NCBI GenBank assembly: GCA_965203375.1
Contig: OZ241886.1
Span: 3,224,001-3,288,000 of the forward strand
From: CATQHS01 sp965203375
GTDB lineage: Bacteria; Actinomycetota; Acidimicrobiia; Acidimicrobiales; Aldehydirespiratoraceae
DNA length: 64,000 bases
Reading direction: 5' to 3'
The notes under the pieces were generated by a model that saw nothing but the letters and a program-made list of their open reading frames with translations, did no database searches and was not told where the DNA came from. Below are positions 10,601 through 18,703 of this stretch, one piece after another. Position 1 is the stretch's first letter; every line of letters begins with the position of its first letter. The translations under genes were made by a program, and so were the position numbers.

Positions 10601-11664
10601 CAATCTACGGACATGTTCCTGTCCTGATAAACGAAGTTACTGATTTAAATCCTTGGGATATCAAGTATGTGCGTATGTTCGACATGACAAATGATTCCGA
10701 CTTATTCTATACTAAGATTGAATTGTCAGACAGCTATTCACTAGTAGGGAATCGATTTGTTCGAAGCAACCAGTTCTTCTATCCGTTGTATGAGGGGAAA
10801 ATGGTTTCCTTCTTTGATCATAGAGCTGCTGATATTGTGAAGAGCAAGAAGGCCAAAAAGCGACAGAATCAGCCTAGGTATCTTTCAACTGATCAGAAAC
10901 TCGATCCTGCCCGCCTTGCACAACCTTTGAGTTGGATCTCCAAGAACGAAACTCAACAACGGAGGATCGATTCTACCGGTTATCTAGGATTCAGCAACGC
11001 AACAAGTGCCACTAATGAACGAACTCTTGTCCCAACAATAGTTCCTGCTGTTGCAGTTGGGAACAATTTGCCCCTGATCCACACTAATAAATCTAAGGCT
11101 GAGCTTACGGCTATTTTGAGTTCATACATATGTGACTATATAGCTCGGCAAAAGGTTGGTGGAACTGCCATGAACTTCTTTATTGTGAACCAGTTAGCAG
11201 TTCTACCTCCTGAGTCAGTATATCATGCATCTGAATTCATTAATACTCGTGTTTTAGAGTTGACTTACACCGCTTGGGATCTGACCAGCTTCGCAGAGGA
11301 CCTCGGCTATCACGGCCCTCCGTTCCGCTGGGACGACGACCGCCGCGCCCTGATGCGAGCCGAACTCGACGCGCTGATGTTCCACCTCTACGGCATCAAC
11401 CGCGACGATGTGGATTACATCATGGACACCTTCCCCATCGTCGAACGCGAGGACCGCAAACGCTACGACGGCACCTACCGCACCAAGGACCTGATCCTCG
11501 ACCGCTACGACGCCCTCGCCCCGTTCATCCCGCCAGCCGCGGGCCCCACCTCAACCCCACAGCTCACCCCCGACTCCCTAAACGACTACGAGACCTTCCT
11601 AGACCCACCCCCCGCCGACCCATCCATAGCCCACCCCCCCTCAACCCGCCCCCCCTGGGCCTAA
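7651..11664 (+). CDS. Large Eco57I/PglX-type adenine DNA methyltransferase (DrmMI-like)
   Basis: A 1337-residue COG1002-type N6-adenine methylase. The entry motif TTGSYYTPSSLIDRLL is near residue 455, SAM-binding motif I LDPACGSGHFLIAA near 495, GIDKNPMAVELCKVSLW near 550, and catalytic motif IV GNPPWDRV near 772. Everything after NPPW is the expected specificity and coupling part, ending in a proline-rich tail. It should protect host DNA by methylating the site recognised by the two helicase/nuclease proteins encoded just upstream. No separate nuclease gene lies downstream. Base composition is clearly mosaic: GC-rich at both ends and AT-rich from about 9960 to 11280, which is where target recognition should lie. 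A stand-alone type IIG/BREX-like methylase is possible but less likely given the neighbours. Confidence 0.9.
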   Translation: MINGAVVSRGGLLPREILDRLNARDSDLPGTAPTDYGLVASERIADAVNRSWNRLVPLWAELARSLQAPLPANDRHATTLTRNRWLRPLLEELGFARSEMATGELTVDDRSYPVSHCWSGSVPVHQLGAEVPLDRRTPGVPGAAAKSPHGLVQELLNRSPAHLWGIVTNGRMLRVLRDNVSLTRQAYLEFDLERIFSDNSYSDFTALWLCCHSTRFAGDPPSSCLLEQWNTEAARAGTRALDRLREGVETAIQELGEGFLAHRANADLRRRLRDGELAADDYLRALLRTVYRLLFLLVTESRDLLLDPEASKPAQDRYRRFYSMERLRTLAGKQRGSPHCDLWEQHQVVARALGHEAGAPAIGIAPLGGDLWSPGFVAALGHSVIDNRHLLAAVRALCMVRDREARVTRPVDYRNLGVEELGSIYESLLELHAEIGPGPQPSFNLAAAAGSERKTTGSYYTPSSLIDRLLDSALDPVIEEAEAADNPEAALLALRVLDPACGSGHFLIAAAHRIANRLAALRTDGDEPDPDTLRHALREVIGHCVYGIDKNPMAVELCKVSLWLEAMEPGRPLNFLDHHVACGNSLLGTTPKLLADGVPNEAFKALTGDDKERVKALRKANRSERQQREQGMFAWDPPQASDSAELRRAVAAIDAYPDDSLFGQSAKERDYRELQESEVARRSKLAADAWCAAFVAPKTADSPAITDRTVRILAGAPGSVDEGAPEEINQLAEEYQFIHLHLAFPDIFTIPENPEDATNEYCGWSGGFDCVLGNPPWDRVKLQEKEFFEIRAPEIAAVNKAAERTVMIDDLAETHPILHNDYLNAHHYSESTSLILHSSGRFPLTGRGDVNTYQVFTELMRNCISSYGRVGVIVQTGIATDDTTKLFFSDLIECSTLVSLFDFENREKIFAVPHSGMKFSLVTLTGSARPVSEARFVFFAQKVADLDDINRRFTLSTDDFILMNPNTLTCPTFRSHRDAEISKSIYGHVPVLINEVTDLNPWDIKYVRMFDMTNDSDLFYTKIELSDSYSLVGNRFVRSNQFFYPLYEGKMVSFFDHRAADIVKSKKAKKRQNQPRYLSTDQKLDPARLAQPLSWISKNETQQRRIDSTGYLGFSNATSATNERTLVPTIVPAVAVGNNLPLIHTNKSKAELTAILSSYICDYIARQKVGGTAMNFFIVNQLAVLPPESVYHASEFINTRVLELTYTAWDLTSFAEDLGYHGPPFRWDDDRRALMRAELDALMFHLYGINRDDVDYIMDTFPIVEREDRKRYDGTYRTKDLILDRYDALAPFIPPAAGPTSTPQLTPDSLNDYETFLDPPPADPSIAHPPSTRPPWA
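9960..11280 (+). other. AT-rich block inside the methylase gene (probable exchanged target-recognition segment)
   Basis: Codon choice changes abruptly at the NPPW motif (about 9960) from C/G-ending codons to A/T-ending ones, and switches back at about 11275 within the same open reading frame. The frame is intact across both junctions. The most direct reading is recombination that replaced the specificity part with foreign DNA while keeping the catalytic core and tail. Confidence 0.7.
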
Positions 11665-11677
11665 CCAAGGTCGGGAA

Positions 11678-12004
11678 CTATTTGCTGTCTTCTTTAGGTG
11701 GCGTTACCTTGGCAAAAGCTTGCTTCGCGCGCTCAAGTGCTTGCGTCGCTGTGGCCATGTCGTCTTGGAGTAACTTGACTTGCCCCCACACTCGTTCATC
11801 GTGTGGGTCGAACTCCTCTTCCGACACGTACCGCGCTCCTGTCACAGTCCCTTTCAGTGATTCCATCTGACTATTAAGGTAGTCATATATATGTCTAGAT
11901 AAACCTAATTGACTACGATCCTTAATGCTCTCATTCAGGTCGTTAGATGTTGTCTGCGTACGACGTATCGCCTCATCTATTGATCCGTATAGGTCTCTGC
12001 TCAT
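11678..12004 (-). CDS. Small hydrophilic protein, unknown function
   Basis: A 108-residue, highly charged, probably mostly helical protein (LLQDDMATATQALERAKQAF near the C-terminus looks coiled-coil). I do not recognise a family. A good ribosome site (AAGGAG, about 9 nt before the ATG at 12004) supports it as a real gene. It is convergent with the methylase and lies between the true methylase tail and a degenerate copy of that tail, so it was probably brought in with, or enclosed by, that duplication. It has no signal peptide or membrane segment. Confidence 0.6.
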   Translation of the reverse strand: MSRDLYGSIDEAIRRTQTTSNDLNESIKDRSQLGLSRHIYDYLNSQMESLKGTVTGARYVSEEEFDPHDERVWGQVKLLQDDMATATQALERAKQAFAKVTPPKEDSK

Positions 12005-12287
12005 TGGTCACCGCTCCTTACTTGGTGCCTGGAATATTACAGACCGATTATACAGAGCCGCATGATCGAGCCGCAACCTTGGTCAGGGGGAACCCTGCTT
12101 TGCCGGTCGGCCGCGAGCTGCGGGAGCCGGCCGGGCTCGCCGTGCTCGAACCAGCGCCGCTACCACTTGCCGACATGCCCGCGACAGCCTCATCCGGCGG
12201 GCGACCTCGGCCCCCGGGGCTTCCCCGCGGCCACTCACCGTACCAGCAGCCGCCCAGCGGGACCCAACGCTGCCCCCGGGGCCGGGC

Positions 12288-12402
12288 CTCCACCTCACAG
12301 CTCACACCCGACTTCCCTTCAACGGCTACAAGACCTTCCTCAACCCCGCCTCGGCCGACCCATCCGTAGCCCACCCTGCCTCAACCCGCCCCCTTGGACC
12401 CG
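12288..12402 (+). pseudogene. Degenerate duplicate of the methylase 3' end
   Basis: About 115 bp closely match 11545-11664, the last codons of the methylase: shared blocks include CACAGCTCAC, AGACCTTCCT, GCCGACCCATCC, TAGCCCACCC and CTCAACCCGCCCC in the same order and spacing, with small gaps. The frame is broken and there is no catalytic part. The GC-rich stretch just before it (12060-12287) shows no gene I can support and may be more of the same decayed copy. Confidence 0.7.
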
Positions 12403-12463
12403 ACCCTCAATCTGACTCTTTCCAGACATGTTCGATCGTTTCGCTCGTTCATTTAGAATCACG

Positions 12464-12492
12464 TTGCAAAATGTTCTGTGGCCTGCTAGTAT
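12464..12492 (+). promoter_or_regulatory. Sigma-70-like promoter for the protease operon
   Basis: TTGCAA (12464-12469) and TAGTAT (12487-12492) are separated by exactly 17 bp and stand about 40 bp before the likely ATG at 12531. The region is locally AT-rich. This is the best-looking promoter in the accessory DNA. Confidence 0.5.
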
Positions 12493-12530
12493 AGTTGGCT
12501 CCATCCGAGCGACAGCAATTTGAGGATGCC

Positions 12531-13166
12531 ATGTCCAGTGCAGCCACAACAGCCCGCAAGCTGGTCCGCAAAGTCTGCGACGACAGTGGGCTACCGGCGA
12601 CTGTTCGCAGAAAGGCAAAGCGCCTCTTGCCATTGGCACAACGACAACCCGACCGTGTAATCGAGGGGCTTAAGGCCATCCATCTAGATATAACTCCAAA
12701 ACTTGCTACACAACTCGCTGAAATTCCGTACGCGCGCTGCGTGTCAATTGACGTATTCTATAATTATCACATTAAATCTAATTTACATAATGTCTTTAGC
12801 AACGCCACGGATTATCAAGATTACATTAGGAGCAGCAGCGACCCTGCTACTCAATTAGAAGAAGATATTAAAGATGGTATCATCATACCGGCCGAATATT
12901 CCTGGCTTGTACCTTACAACTCTATCCATTCGTCCACAGCTAGGCAAATCAAAGTGCGGCTAAACTTTAAGCAGACTCCGCCATATGTTATCATGGTCTT
13001 CGCTGTGGATAACCTCCTTAGAGTCGGTATTAGAATAAGGGAACCGAGAGGTACCGACACTATTCCTAGTGAACTCACTGAATGGTACCCAGGCAATGTG
13101 AATAATGAGCGTATTAATTCTGATATACCTCGCTCAGCGCTTTCTAGTATTGAGTGGCGACCATGA
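12531..13166 (+). CDS. Unknown protein, first gene of a three-gene AT-rich operon
   Basis: A 211-residue soluble protein with a helical N-terminal third and a predicted beta-rich remainder; I recognise no family. I chose ATG 12531 rather than the upstream TTG (12495) because TGAGGA stands at good distance before it. The gene is followed by an ATGA overlap with the next one, so the two are translationally coupled. Codon use is AT-rich compared with the methylated-amine genes, indicating recent transfer. With the next gene and the ClpP-fold protease it forms one transcription unit next to a DISARM-like locus, which suggests but does not prove a defence role. Confidence 0.7.
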   Translation: MSSAATTARKLVRKVCDDSGLPATVRRKAKRLLPLAQRQPDRVIEGLKAIHLDITPKLATQLAEIPYARCVSIDVFYNYHIKSNLHNVFSNATDYQDYIRSSSDPATQLEEDIKDGIIIPAEYSWLVPYNSIHSSTARQIKVRLNFKQTPPYVIMVFAVDNLLRVGIRIREPRGTDTIPSELTEWYPGNVNNERINSDIPRSALSSIEWRP

Positions 13167-14182
13167 GTTTGCCATCCGTAGGGACTTATGCATCGGTGTT
13201 TGAAGCTATTCGTCGCTATCGCCCTCACCACGATTCGCTTCACAACGTGCTTGTAGACTTTGTTGACGGAATAGGTGATGCCGAAGCCAGATTACTTCCC
13301 AAGTCAGTAGCAGATATTATGCCACTGCTGAAGTCAGATATTCATCGTCTGCGATTCGCGTCAGAATTTCTAACAAGATTGGATCTGTATGAGGCGGCCG
13401 CAGCAGTGTTCTCTATAGCAGTACAGACTCGTGATCAGCGATTGCTGTTATCAGCGGCCTCATTGGCAGGCAACCCGGCAGTTGAATCTTCACTCCGAGA
13501 TCGGATCGATGAGTACGCCGGTCATGATAGAATGGTGATGATTAGGCTGTCATCAGATATAGTGCCATCTTCTCAAGACGAAGAACTGTTGCATTTACAA
13601 TGCTGGCCTGGTGCACGAACTGCAGATGGACCTCTGAGGTTTGCTCCTGTTATCGTTTTAGACGTTGACCTGCCACCAGCCCAGTCACTGAAGCTAGCCA
13701 CGATGTTCATAGGAATCGGAGCAACGATTAGACGACTTAATATATCCGCTACTATACCCCATTGGTTTGGTAATCAGACAGTATTATTATGCACATCAGA
13801 GAGTGCCAGCTTGGTCCTCTCAAAATATCCTAAGTTTGCTCCAGACCGCGTCTTCACTGAATCATTACCTTCTCAATCAAATGAACTAACTCAACTAATG
13901 TACCGTATATATAACTCTGTTCCGAAAATTCAGTGCGAACAAGAGCCCGTACTGGACGAAGTAAAGGAGCCGAAAGTGAGCACCACGGCAGATAGCAAGA
14001 GTTACGTTGACTTGTTCAATCCCCCATTTGACGCTGAACGCTTGTTTGAGCAGATCGAACTAGCCCGTACGCTCAAAAAAGAAGCAGCGAAACGAGCTCA
14101 AAAACGTTACGACGACATCGCGGCTATGCCGCCCCTGAAAACCAAGAACGATCACGTCGTAAAACTGTCAAGTGATGGATAA
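13163..14182 (+). CDS. Unknown protein, second gene of the protease operon
   Basis: A 339-residue protein starting at ATG 13163 inside the ATGA overlap with the previous gene. The N-terminal half is helical and repeat-like (LRFASEFLTRLDLYEAAAAV); the middle contains an alternating hydrophobic stretch (FAPVIVLDVDLPPAQ) that could be a Rossmann-like core. The C-terminus is charged (KKEAAKRAQKRYDD). No nuclease, ATPase or membrane motif is visible. It overlaps the protease gene by 8 nt, so all three proteins should be made together, perhaps as substrate-sensing partners of the protease. That partnership is inference only. Confidence 0.7.
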   Translation: MSLPSVGTYASVFEAIRRYRPHHDSLHNVLVDFVDGIGDAEARLLPKSVADIMPLLKSDIHRLRFASEFLTRLDLYEAAAAVFSIAVQTRDQRLLLSAASLAGNPAVESSLRDRIDEYAGHDRMVMIRLSSDIVPSSQDEELLHLQCWPGARTADGPLRFAPVIVLDVDLPPAQSLKLATMFIGIGATIRRLNISATIPHWFGNQTVLLCTSESASLVLSKYPKFAPDRVFTESLPSQSNELTQLMYRIYNSVPKIQCEQEPVLDEVKEPKVSTTADSKSYVDLFNPPFDAERLFEQIELARTLKKEAAKRAQKRYDDIAAMPPLKTKNDHVVKLSSDG

Positions 14183-15044
14183 TTCTAAAGACTCCCCCCC
14201 GGCCACGGCCAGTCCCTCTCAGACGCCTCTTTTTCGCGCTCAAAATGAGCAGCGGTATATACGTCAAGAAGCTATCCGTGATTATGAGCAAGACACTGGC
14301 CGTTCGCTGGTTGTGTTCTGGGGGCCGATCCTAAACCTAGCGATTTCGGGCGGATTCGCGGATGCTATACGTGATACTCCTAAAGGGGCTCCATTAGATG
14401 TAATGATAACGTCTCCTGGTGGTGATGGCGAGACCGCACTTATAATGGCGAATATATGCCGAGCTGAGAGACAGGATTTTCGGGTTATTGTACCTGATAT
14501 CGCCAAATCAGCCGCTACCCTCTTGGCTCTAGCGGCTGACAAGGTGGTCATGAGCAGCACGTCAGCTTTGGGGCCCATTGATCCCCAGATTCACTCACCC
14601 AACCAAGGACAGTTCATATTTGTGCCTGCCAGAACGATAGTAGAAGCTATTGACGGTTTACAGAGTAAAGCTCAATCAAATCCTGATGCCTATGCGTTCT
14701 ACGCATCACTGTTAGCTGACCTTAATATTACGACTTACCAGATCGCTAAAGATGCCACAGAGCGTACCGAAAGATTAGCGGCTGCCATGATCAAACTTGG
14801 ACAGCCGCAACTATCTGATGAATCGGTCAAGGAGATTGCGGATGGATTACAGCAATACACATACCATGCAGCTACTATAAATTATAAAGAGGCATCCAAT
14901 CTAGGTATTCCTGTAGAGTACATTGAAAATTCCTCAGAGGATTGGGTCAGGCTATGGCAGCTCCACACTCGTTATGTGGCCGATTTCGGTATGCAACAAG
15001 GTCTACTGATTGAAGGCAATCGCCTCTCACACATGTATGAATGA
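14175..15044 (+). CDS. SDH-type ClpP-fold serine protease
   Basis: A 289-residue protein of the SDH_sah family (serine protease of the ClpP/SppA fold). Diagnostic segments: ITSPGGDGETALIMA near residue 79 (oxyanion strand), then AKSAATLLALAAD near 110 with the likely nucleophilic serine, followed by SALGPIDPQIHSP. There is no transmembrane anchor, unlike SppA, so it should act in the cytoplasm. The start is ATG 14175, or GTG 14172, overlapping the previous stop. It is the only gene of this operon with a recognisable activity and probably its effector. Peptidase-based defence systems exist, but I do not know this exact gene trio. Housekeeping protein turnover is the alternative. Confidence 0.8.
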   Translation: MDNSKDSPPATASPSQTPLFRAQNEQRYIRQEAIRDYEQDTGRSLVVFWGPILNLAISGGFADAIRDTPKGAPLDVMITSPGGDGETALIMANICRAERQDFRVIVPDIAKSAATLLALAADKVVMSSTSALGPIDPQIHSPNQGQFIFVPARTIVEAIDGLQSKAQSNPDAYAFYASLLADLNITTYQIAKDATERTERLAAAMIKLGQPQLSDESVKEIADGLQQYTYHAATINYKEASNLGIPVEYIENSSEDWVRLWQLHTRYVADFGMQQGLLIEGNRLSHMYE

Positions 15045-15397
15045 TAAGTCAGCAGCGCCCAAAGTAGAACGTACGGCCATCTGTTGACGGTCGTTGCTAA
15101 TCAAGCGAGCGTCACGGTTGGAGTCGGACTTCACGCATCTCGACCACGCTGGCCGAGGATGGCTGAGCGCAACCGCAACATATCAAAGGCGATACGGTGT
15201 TACGTGTAGGGCGAGACAAGGGGCTGCGTCAGAACAGGGCGGCGGGATGAGACAATGAGAACAGCATCCGTTTCAGGCCCTCACTTGGGAAGATGCCGGG
15301 TCGCTGCGCGAGGTCGAGGTCATACTCTGTGACTCCTTCAGACAGCGGTGATGGGCTGCTCCGCTCATGCGACAAAACGCGACGGCCGCACTGAGCA
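15045..15397. other. Intergenic region, no gene seen
   Basis: About 350 bp between the protease gene and a convergent small gene. All frames contain early stops, and I see no tRNA, clear terminator hairpin or repeat. Composition is intermediate, between the AT-rich operon and the GC-rich background. Confidence 0.6.
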
Positions 15398-15826
15398 TCA
15401 GTCGCTATTGGGATCTAAGATTGACCGCACAGCATCAGTAGTCAATCCACTCACTGGGCCGTCGTAACTGCACGAACTCAGGATGGTCCCGTCTGGGCGT
15501 GTTACTTTTTCGCAAGTGATGGCCACTGATCTGCCTTTAAGTATCTTGGCTAGCGCTTCTCGTGCGATGTCTAAAGCGTGTGGCAGGATTTGATGGATGT
15601 TGTCTTGGAAAAACTGTAATACGAGCCCGGTAATGTCGGCAACGGGGTCACCGTATGAGCCGATCCCGTATGATTCTTTGGACCCTGTAGCGTCAAGTTC
15701 GTCCTTGACGCTGATCTCTGCTTCTTGGAGCTTTGACACCAAGTAGCTCAGCGCTGGGTGGAATGGACCTTTGACGACTATATCTACCTCTGGCGAAGAG
15801 ATCTGATCCTGATCCGCGTCTGTCAT
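15398..15826 (-). CDS. Small unknown protein
   Basis: A 142-residue protein. I chose ATG 15826 (MTDADQDQISS) because AAGGAG lies about 9 nt upstream; a start 36 nt earlier at 15862 lacks such a site. The N-terminal part (VDIVVKGPFHPALSYLVSKL) looks like a strand-helix unit, and the rest contains an amphipathic helix (HALDIAREALAKILKG) and a C-terminal beta segment. It has no cysteine cluster, signal peptide or catalytic motif that I recognise. It stands alone among accessory genes. Function unknown. Confidence 0.55.
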   Translation of the reverse strand: MTDADQDQISSPEVDIVVKGPFHPALSYLVSKLQEAEISVKDELDATGSKESYGIGSYGDPVADITGLVLQFFQDNIHQILPHALDIAREALAKILKGRSVAITCEKVTRPDGTILSSCSYDGPVSGLTTDAVRSILDPNSD

Positions 15827-16404
15827 CGGATAGCGACTCCTTGTTTGCATCGGGGGGCTCATAGGCCATTTTACTCAACAGGCGGCACTGCCGGAACCGC
15901 ATAACCCGCTGATCGTCACATCCGGCGGAGCACACCGCCGGGCGCAGCCCGGGGCAGCGTCTGCGCTGGATGATGGGGTTGGCGTGCCCGGTGGGGTCAA
16001 GCGCCGGAACGGAAGCGGAAGAGGTCGAGGGGGGCACGCGCCCACCCATCAGGCATTCGGCGAGGCAGGGGAGACCGAAGCTCTCGGTCGCTTGGGATGG
16101 AATTCGGCAGTTCAAGAACACGTGGGACGCACCCTGGGGTGGCGCCGGGCCGTTGGCGATCTCGGCACCACACCGCTCCTGGCCTGCCAGACGGTCACAG
16201 CCAGAGACGGCAGGCGCAGAACCCGGCCTTCGCCGGCGCTCGTTTGCTGGGCAAACGGGAGAGGGCCGCCCCTCGCCCGGGACAGCCCTCTCGCGTCTTG
16301 GCACCGTTGGCCCGGCGGGCCGCCGCCGTGTGGACTCAGTCGTTGCAGACGGTCGGACGCGGGCCCCGGACTCAGAGCCGTGCCCGGGGGCCTCCGGCAG
16401 CGCC
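15827..16404. other. GC-rich region without a supportable gene
   Basis: Several overlapping frames are open on both strands here, but they read as arginine/proline-rich sequence of the kind high-GC noise produces, and none has a good ribosome site. It may hold decayed mobile DNA. I see no inverted-repeat ends that would identify an insertion sequence. Confidence 0.5.
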
Positions 16405-17325
16405 TCACATCGGTGGCGGTTTCTGCGCCTCGGAGACGATCTGTCTTGCGGCTTCATTGCCTTGATCGCCGATCTCGCTGTCCGCCATCTCGCCGAGTAG
16501 GCGCACGGCCCAGGCGCGTAAGCAGATCGAAGCAGCCCTCGTCAGCTCGTTCCCTGATCCCGCTTGATGTCGACCTCTACGGCTCTGCTCATGGTTGTGG
16601 CCACCCAGTCGCGCATGAACGGGCTGGCGTGCTGCTCTAGCGACCCTGCCCGCAGCCAGCGGCTGCAAGCGTTGATGCGACAAGGGTTGTCTTGGTGCCA
16701 AGCATCGACTTCTGCTTGATCGGAGTCACTGGCCCCATATGGAGCGAGGCGTAATTCCCTTTCAAGCCTGCTACTCACGCTCTTGATGAACACCTGTCCA
16801 TTGATCTCGGAGATAATGATGTCTAAGACGCCCTTGATGATCTCCAGCATCAGATCTGTGTGCAAAGGCTGAGTCTGCCTCTGATCCAACTTGTTCAAGT
16901 CGCCTTTGAACAAGAAATATCGCCAGTCCTCGTACCTGCTTCTAGCCCCCTTCTCCTTCAGGTACGTATCCAACCCGTCCAAGCCGGGTATGTTCAGAAA
17001 AGATGCGTATTCATCAAAATATAGCCGCAAGATTTGTTTCTGCCGATTGAGCAACTTCTGATACACGGCATAAAGGTCGTGGGTGCCTTTTTTCATCTGC
17101 TTTTCATCGTAGACTGCGTCTGTGAGACCCTAAAGAAACTTCAAGGATTGCTCCATCAAAGAATAAATGCCCGTGATCAACAGCCAGTAGCGCGACACAT
17201 CCGCCCTCAGGCACCAACTCCCGGCCCTTGATGGGCAACCGGGCGTGATGCAACGACCCCAGAGCGGACCACAGGTTCTGACACACCGAGAACTGCTCAA
17301 GCTGTTCCGACGACATTTCAGCCAT
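16405..17325 (-). pseudogene. Unknown gene split by two frameshifts
   Basis: Three consecutive frames read as one natural protein of about 306 residues. The first begins at ATG 17325 (MAEMSSEQLEQF) and runs to ILEVSLG. The second continues LTDAVYDEKQMKKGTHDLYA through EVDIKRDQG. The third continues NELTRAASICLRAWAVRLLG and ends at 16405. The first join (about 17125) needs removal of one base in a GGG run; the second (about 16552) needs addition of one base. The middle part is helical and charged (YQKLLNRQKQILRLYFDEYA). I recognise no family. Its partner upstream on the same strand is also frameshifted. Genuine decay and assembly error are both possible. Confidence 0.65.
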
Positions 17326-17494
17326 CTGCGCTACATCATCTCTTCAGCGTGCGACACCACAGGCCAGATACTACCACAGCGGCCATTAGATCCCCTCGGA
17401 CGGATAGAGCGCGTGGTCTCCGACGGGGGAGCCAATCTGAACTAGAGGCATGTCTCTAGTGAGCCTCTGGACTGATCTTGCCTTATGGAGACGA

Positions 17495-18366
17495 CTAGGC
17501 GATCTTGTTATAAGAGTCAACTTTTTTGACGAAATCTGCGATAGGAAACCAATTGTCTTTCTTCGGAGGAGGTTGGTGACTGACTAAGTATCTGCGTTTC
17601 ATCCATCCTCCAGTTTCTAGGTCCTCTTGAATCTTTGGACCATGCAGCCCGCCTTCCCTGCCCATCCACACATAGGTGTTATCTTCTTTATTATGCCGCT
17701 TGCATATTCTTTGTCCAGCTATCCTGGCATTATAATTCTTCTTGGCACCTCTTGACACCAGTTCTTCATAACGGCTGAGCGCTTCATCCAGGACCGCCGT
17801 CCAGTAAACGGGAGCGACATCGCGAAAGGCGCAGGCGACTTGTTCCCAGGTCAGAACGGGCACATCGCCAATAGGCCCGGACACCCCCAGCTTGGCCGGA
17901 AGAAGCGCCATCTGACGGACTAGCGGCCGAGTCCCTAACCCTTCAGACATGATACATAACAGGTCAGCTTGTTTTCGTAGTTGCCCTTGGAGGATGTCGG
18001 CTGAAGTTCGCTCGAAGAGCTTGGCTTCAACGCTGAGCAGCAGAGAGACGTGTCGCTCTCAATGTAGATCACCAGATCAGGTGTGTCTTTGCCAGCCGGA
18101 TCGCTGAACCGCTTCTCGGCCCCGCCTCTCAGCGATTCCTTCAACGAGTACTCGGTGAAGAACTCGATGTTGCACGAAGCCGGATCGGCCTCCACCGCGA
18201 CCTTCGACGGTGCCCCGCACAATTCCAAGAAACGATTGAGATGCTTGAAACCGTCGCAGGCCACGATCATGGGCAGCACGGTGCCGGTGTAGTAGCGCTC
18301 TTTGCGGTTGATCGGCAGCCGCCCATCGAACAGCCCCGAGAGCCCCGAGATTCTTTGACCGCCCAT
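17495..18366 (-). pseudogene. PD-(D/E)XK nuclease-like gene with one frameshift
   Basis: The first frame starts at about 18366 (MGGQRISGLSGLFDG) and runs to TPDLVIYIESDT. A one-base deletion near 18045 then shifts the frame. The continuation reads VSLLLSVEAKLFERTSADIL, then GQLRKQADLLCIMSEGLGTR and on to the stop at 17495, giving a protein of about 290 residues. Asp in PDLVIYI followed by ExK in SVEAKL is the classical PD-(D/E)XK nuclease pattern. Together with the frameshifted gene just downstream it looks like the remains of a two-gene restriction or defence unit. The start codon has only a weak ribosome site and is uncertain. Confidence 0.65.
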
Positions 18367-18703
18367 GCGGCCCCACGGTAACCGGAGGCGGCGCGGCAGC
18401 CCAGCGGTCAGGCCGGGGCCGGAGCGCCCGCAGCCCGCCGCCGAAAGCGCGTGGGCGGGCCGTGCGCCATGAATCGTGTTCCGGCTCGCACTCGGACCGT
18501 CCAGGACCTCGCGCCTGAAGGGCTTGCGCGGCCGTGGGCTCCAACCGCTGCCTGGGATCCGCTCCTCGGGCCGAACGCTCCAACCTTTGCCACTGGGTGG
18601 GACGTTGCCCGAAGTCATAGCGACTCTCCGGTCACTGGGCCGCTTCCACAAGGGCATGCTTTAGAGGCTAGACTTTAGACGAGAAAGACAGGAGGTAGCA
18701 GAG
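18367..18703. other. Intergenic region before the zinc-finger gene
   Basis: Roughly 340 bp of GC-rich sequence upstream of both a leftward nuclease remnant and a rightward gene. No gene is supportable. The last 20 bp carry AGGAGGTAGCAGAG, a strong ribosome site for the gene at 18704. Confidence 0.5.

Noticed and set aside
15827..16404. Overlapping long ORFs on both strands
   Set aside because: Arg/Pro-rich translations without ribosome sites or recognisable motifs, typical of high-GC non-coding DNA.
17104..17150. Programmed +1 frameshift in the gene at 16405-17325
   Set aside because: There is no stop codon or slow codon at the shift point and a second shift of opposite sign follows, so decay or error is more likely than programmed recoding.
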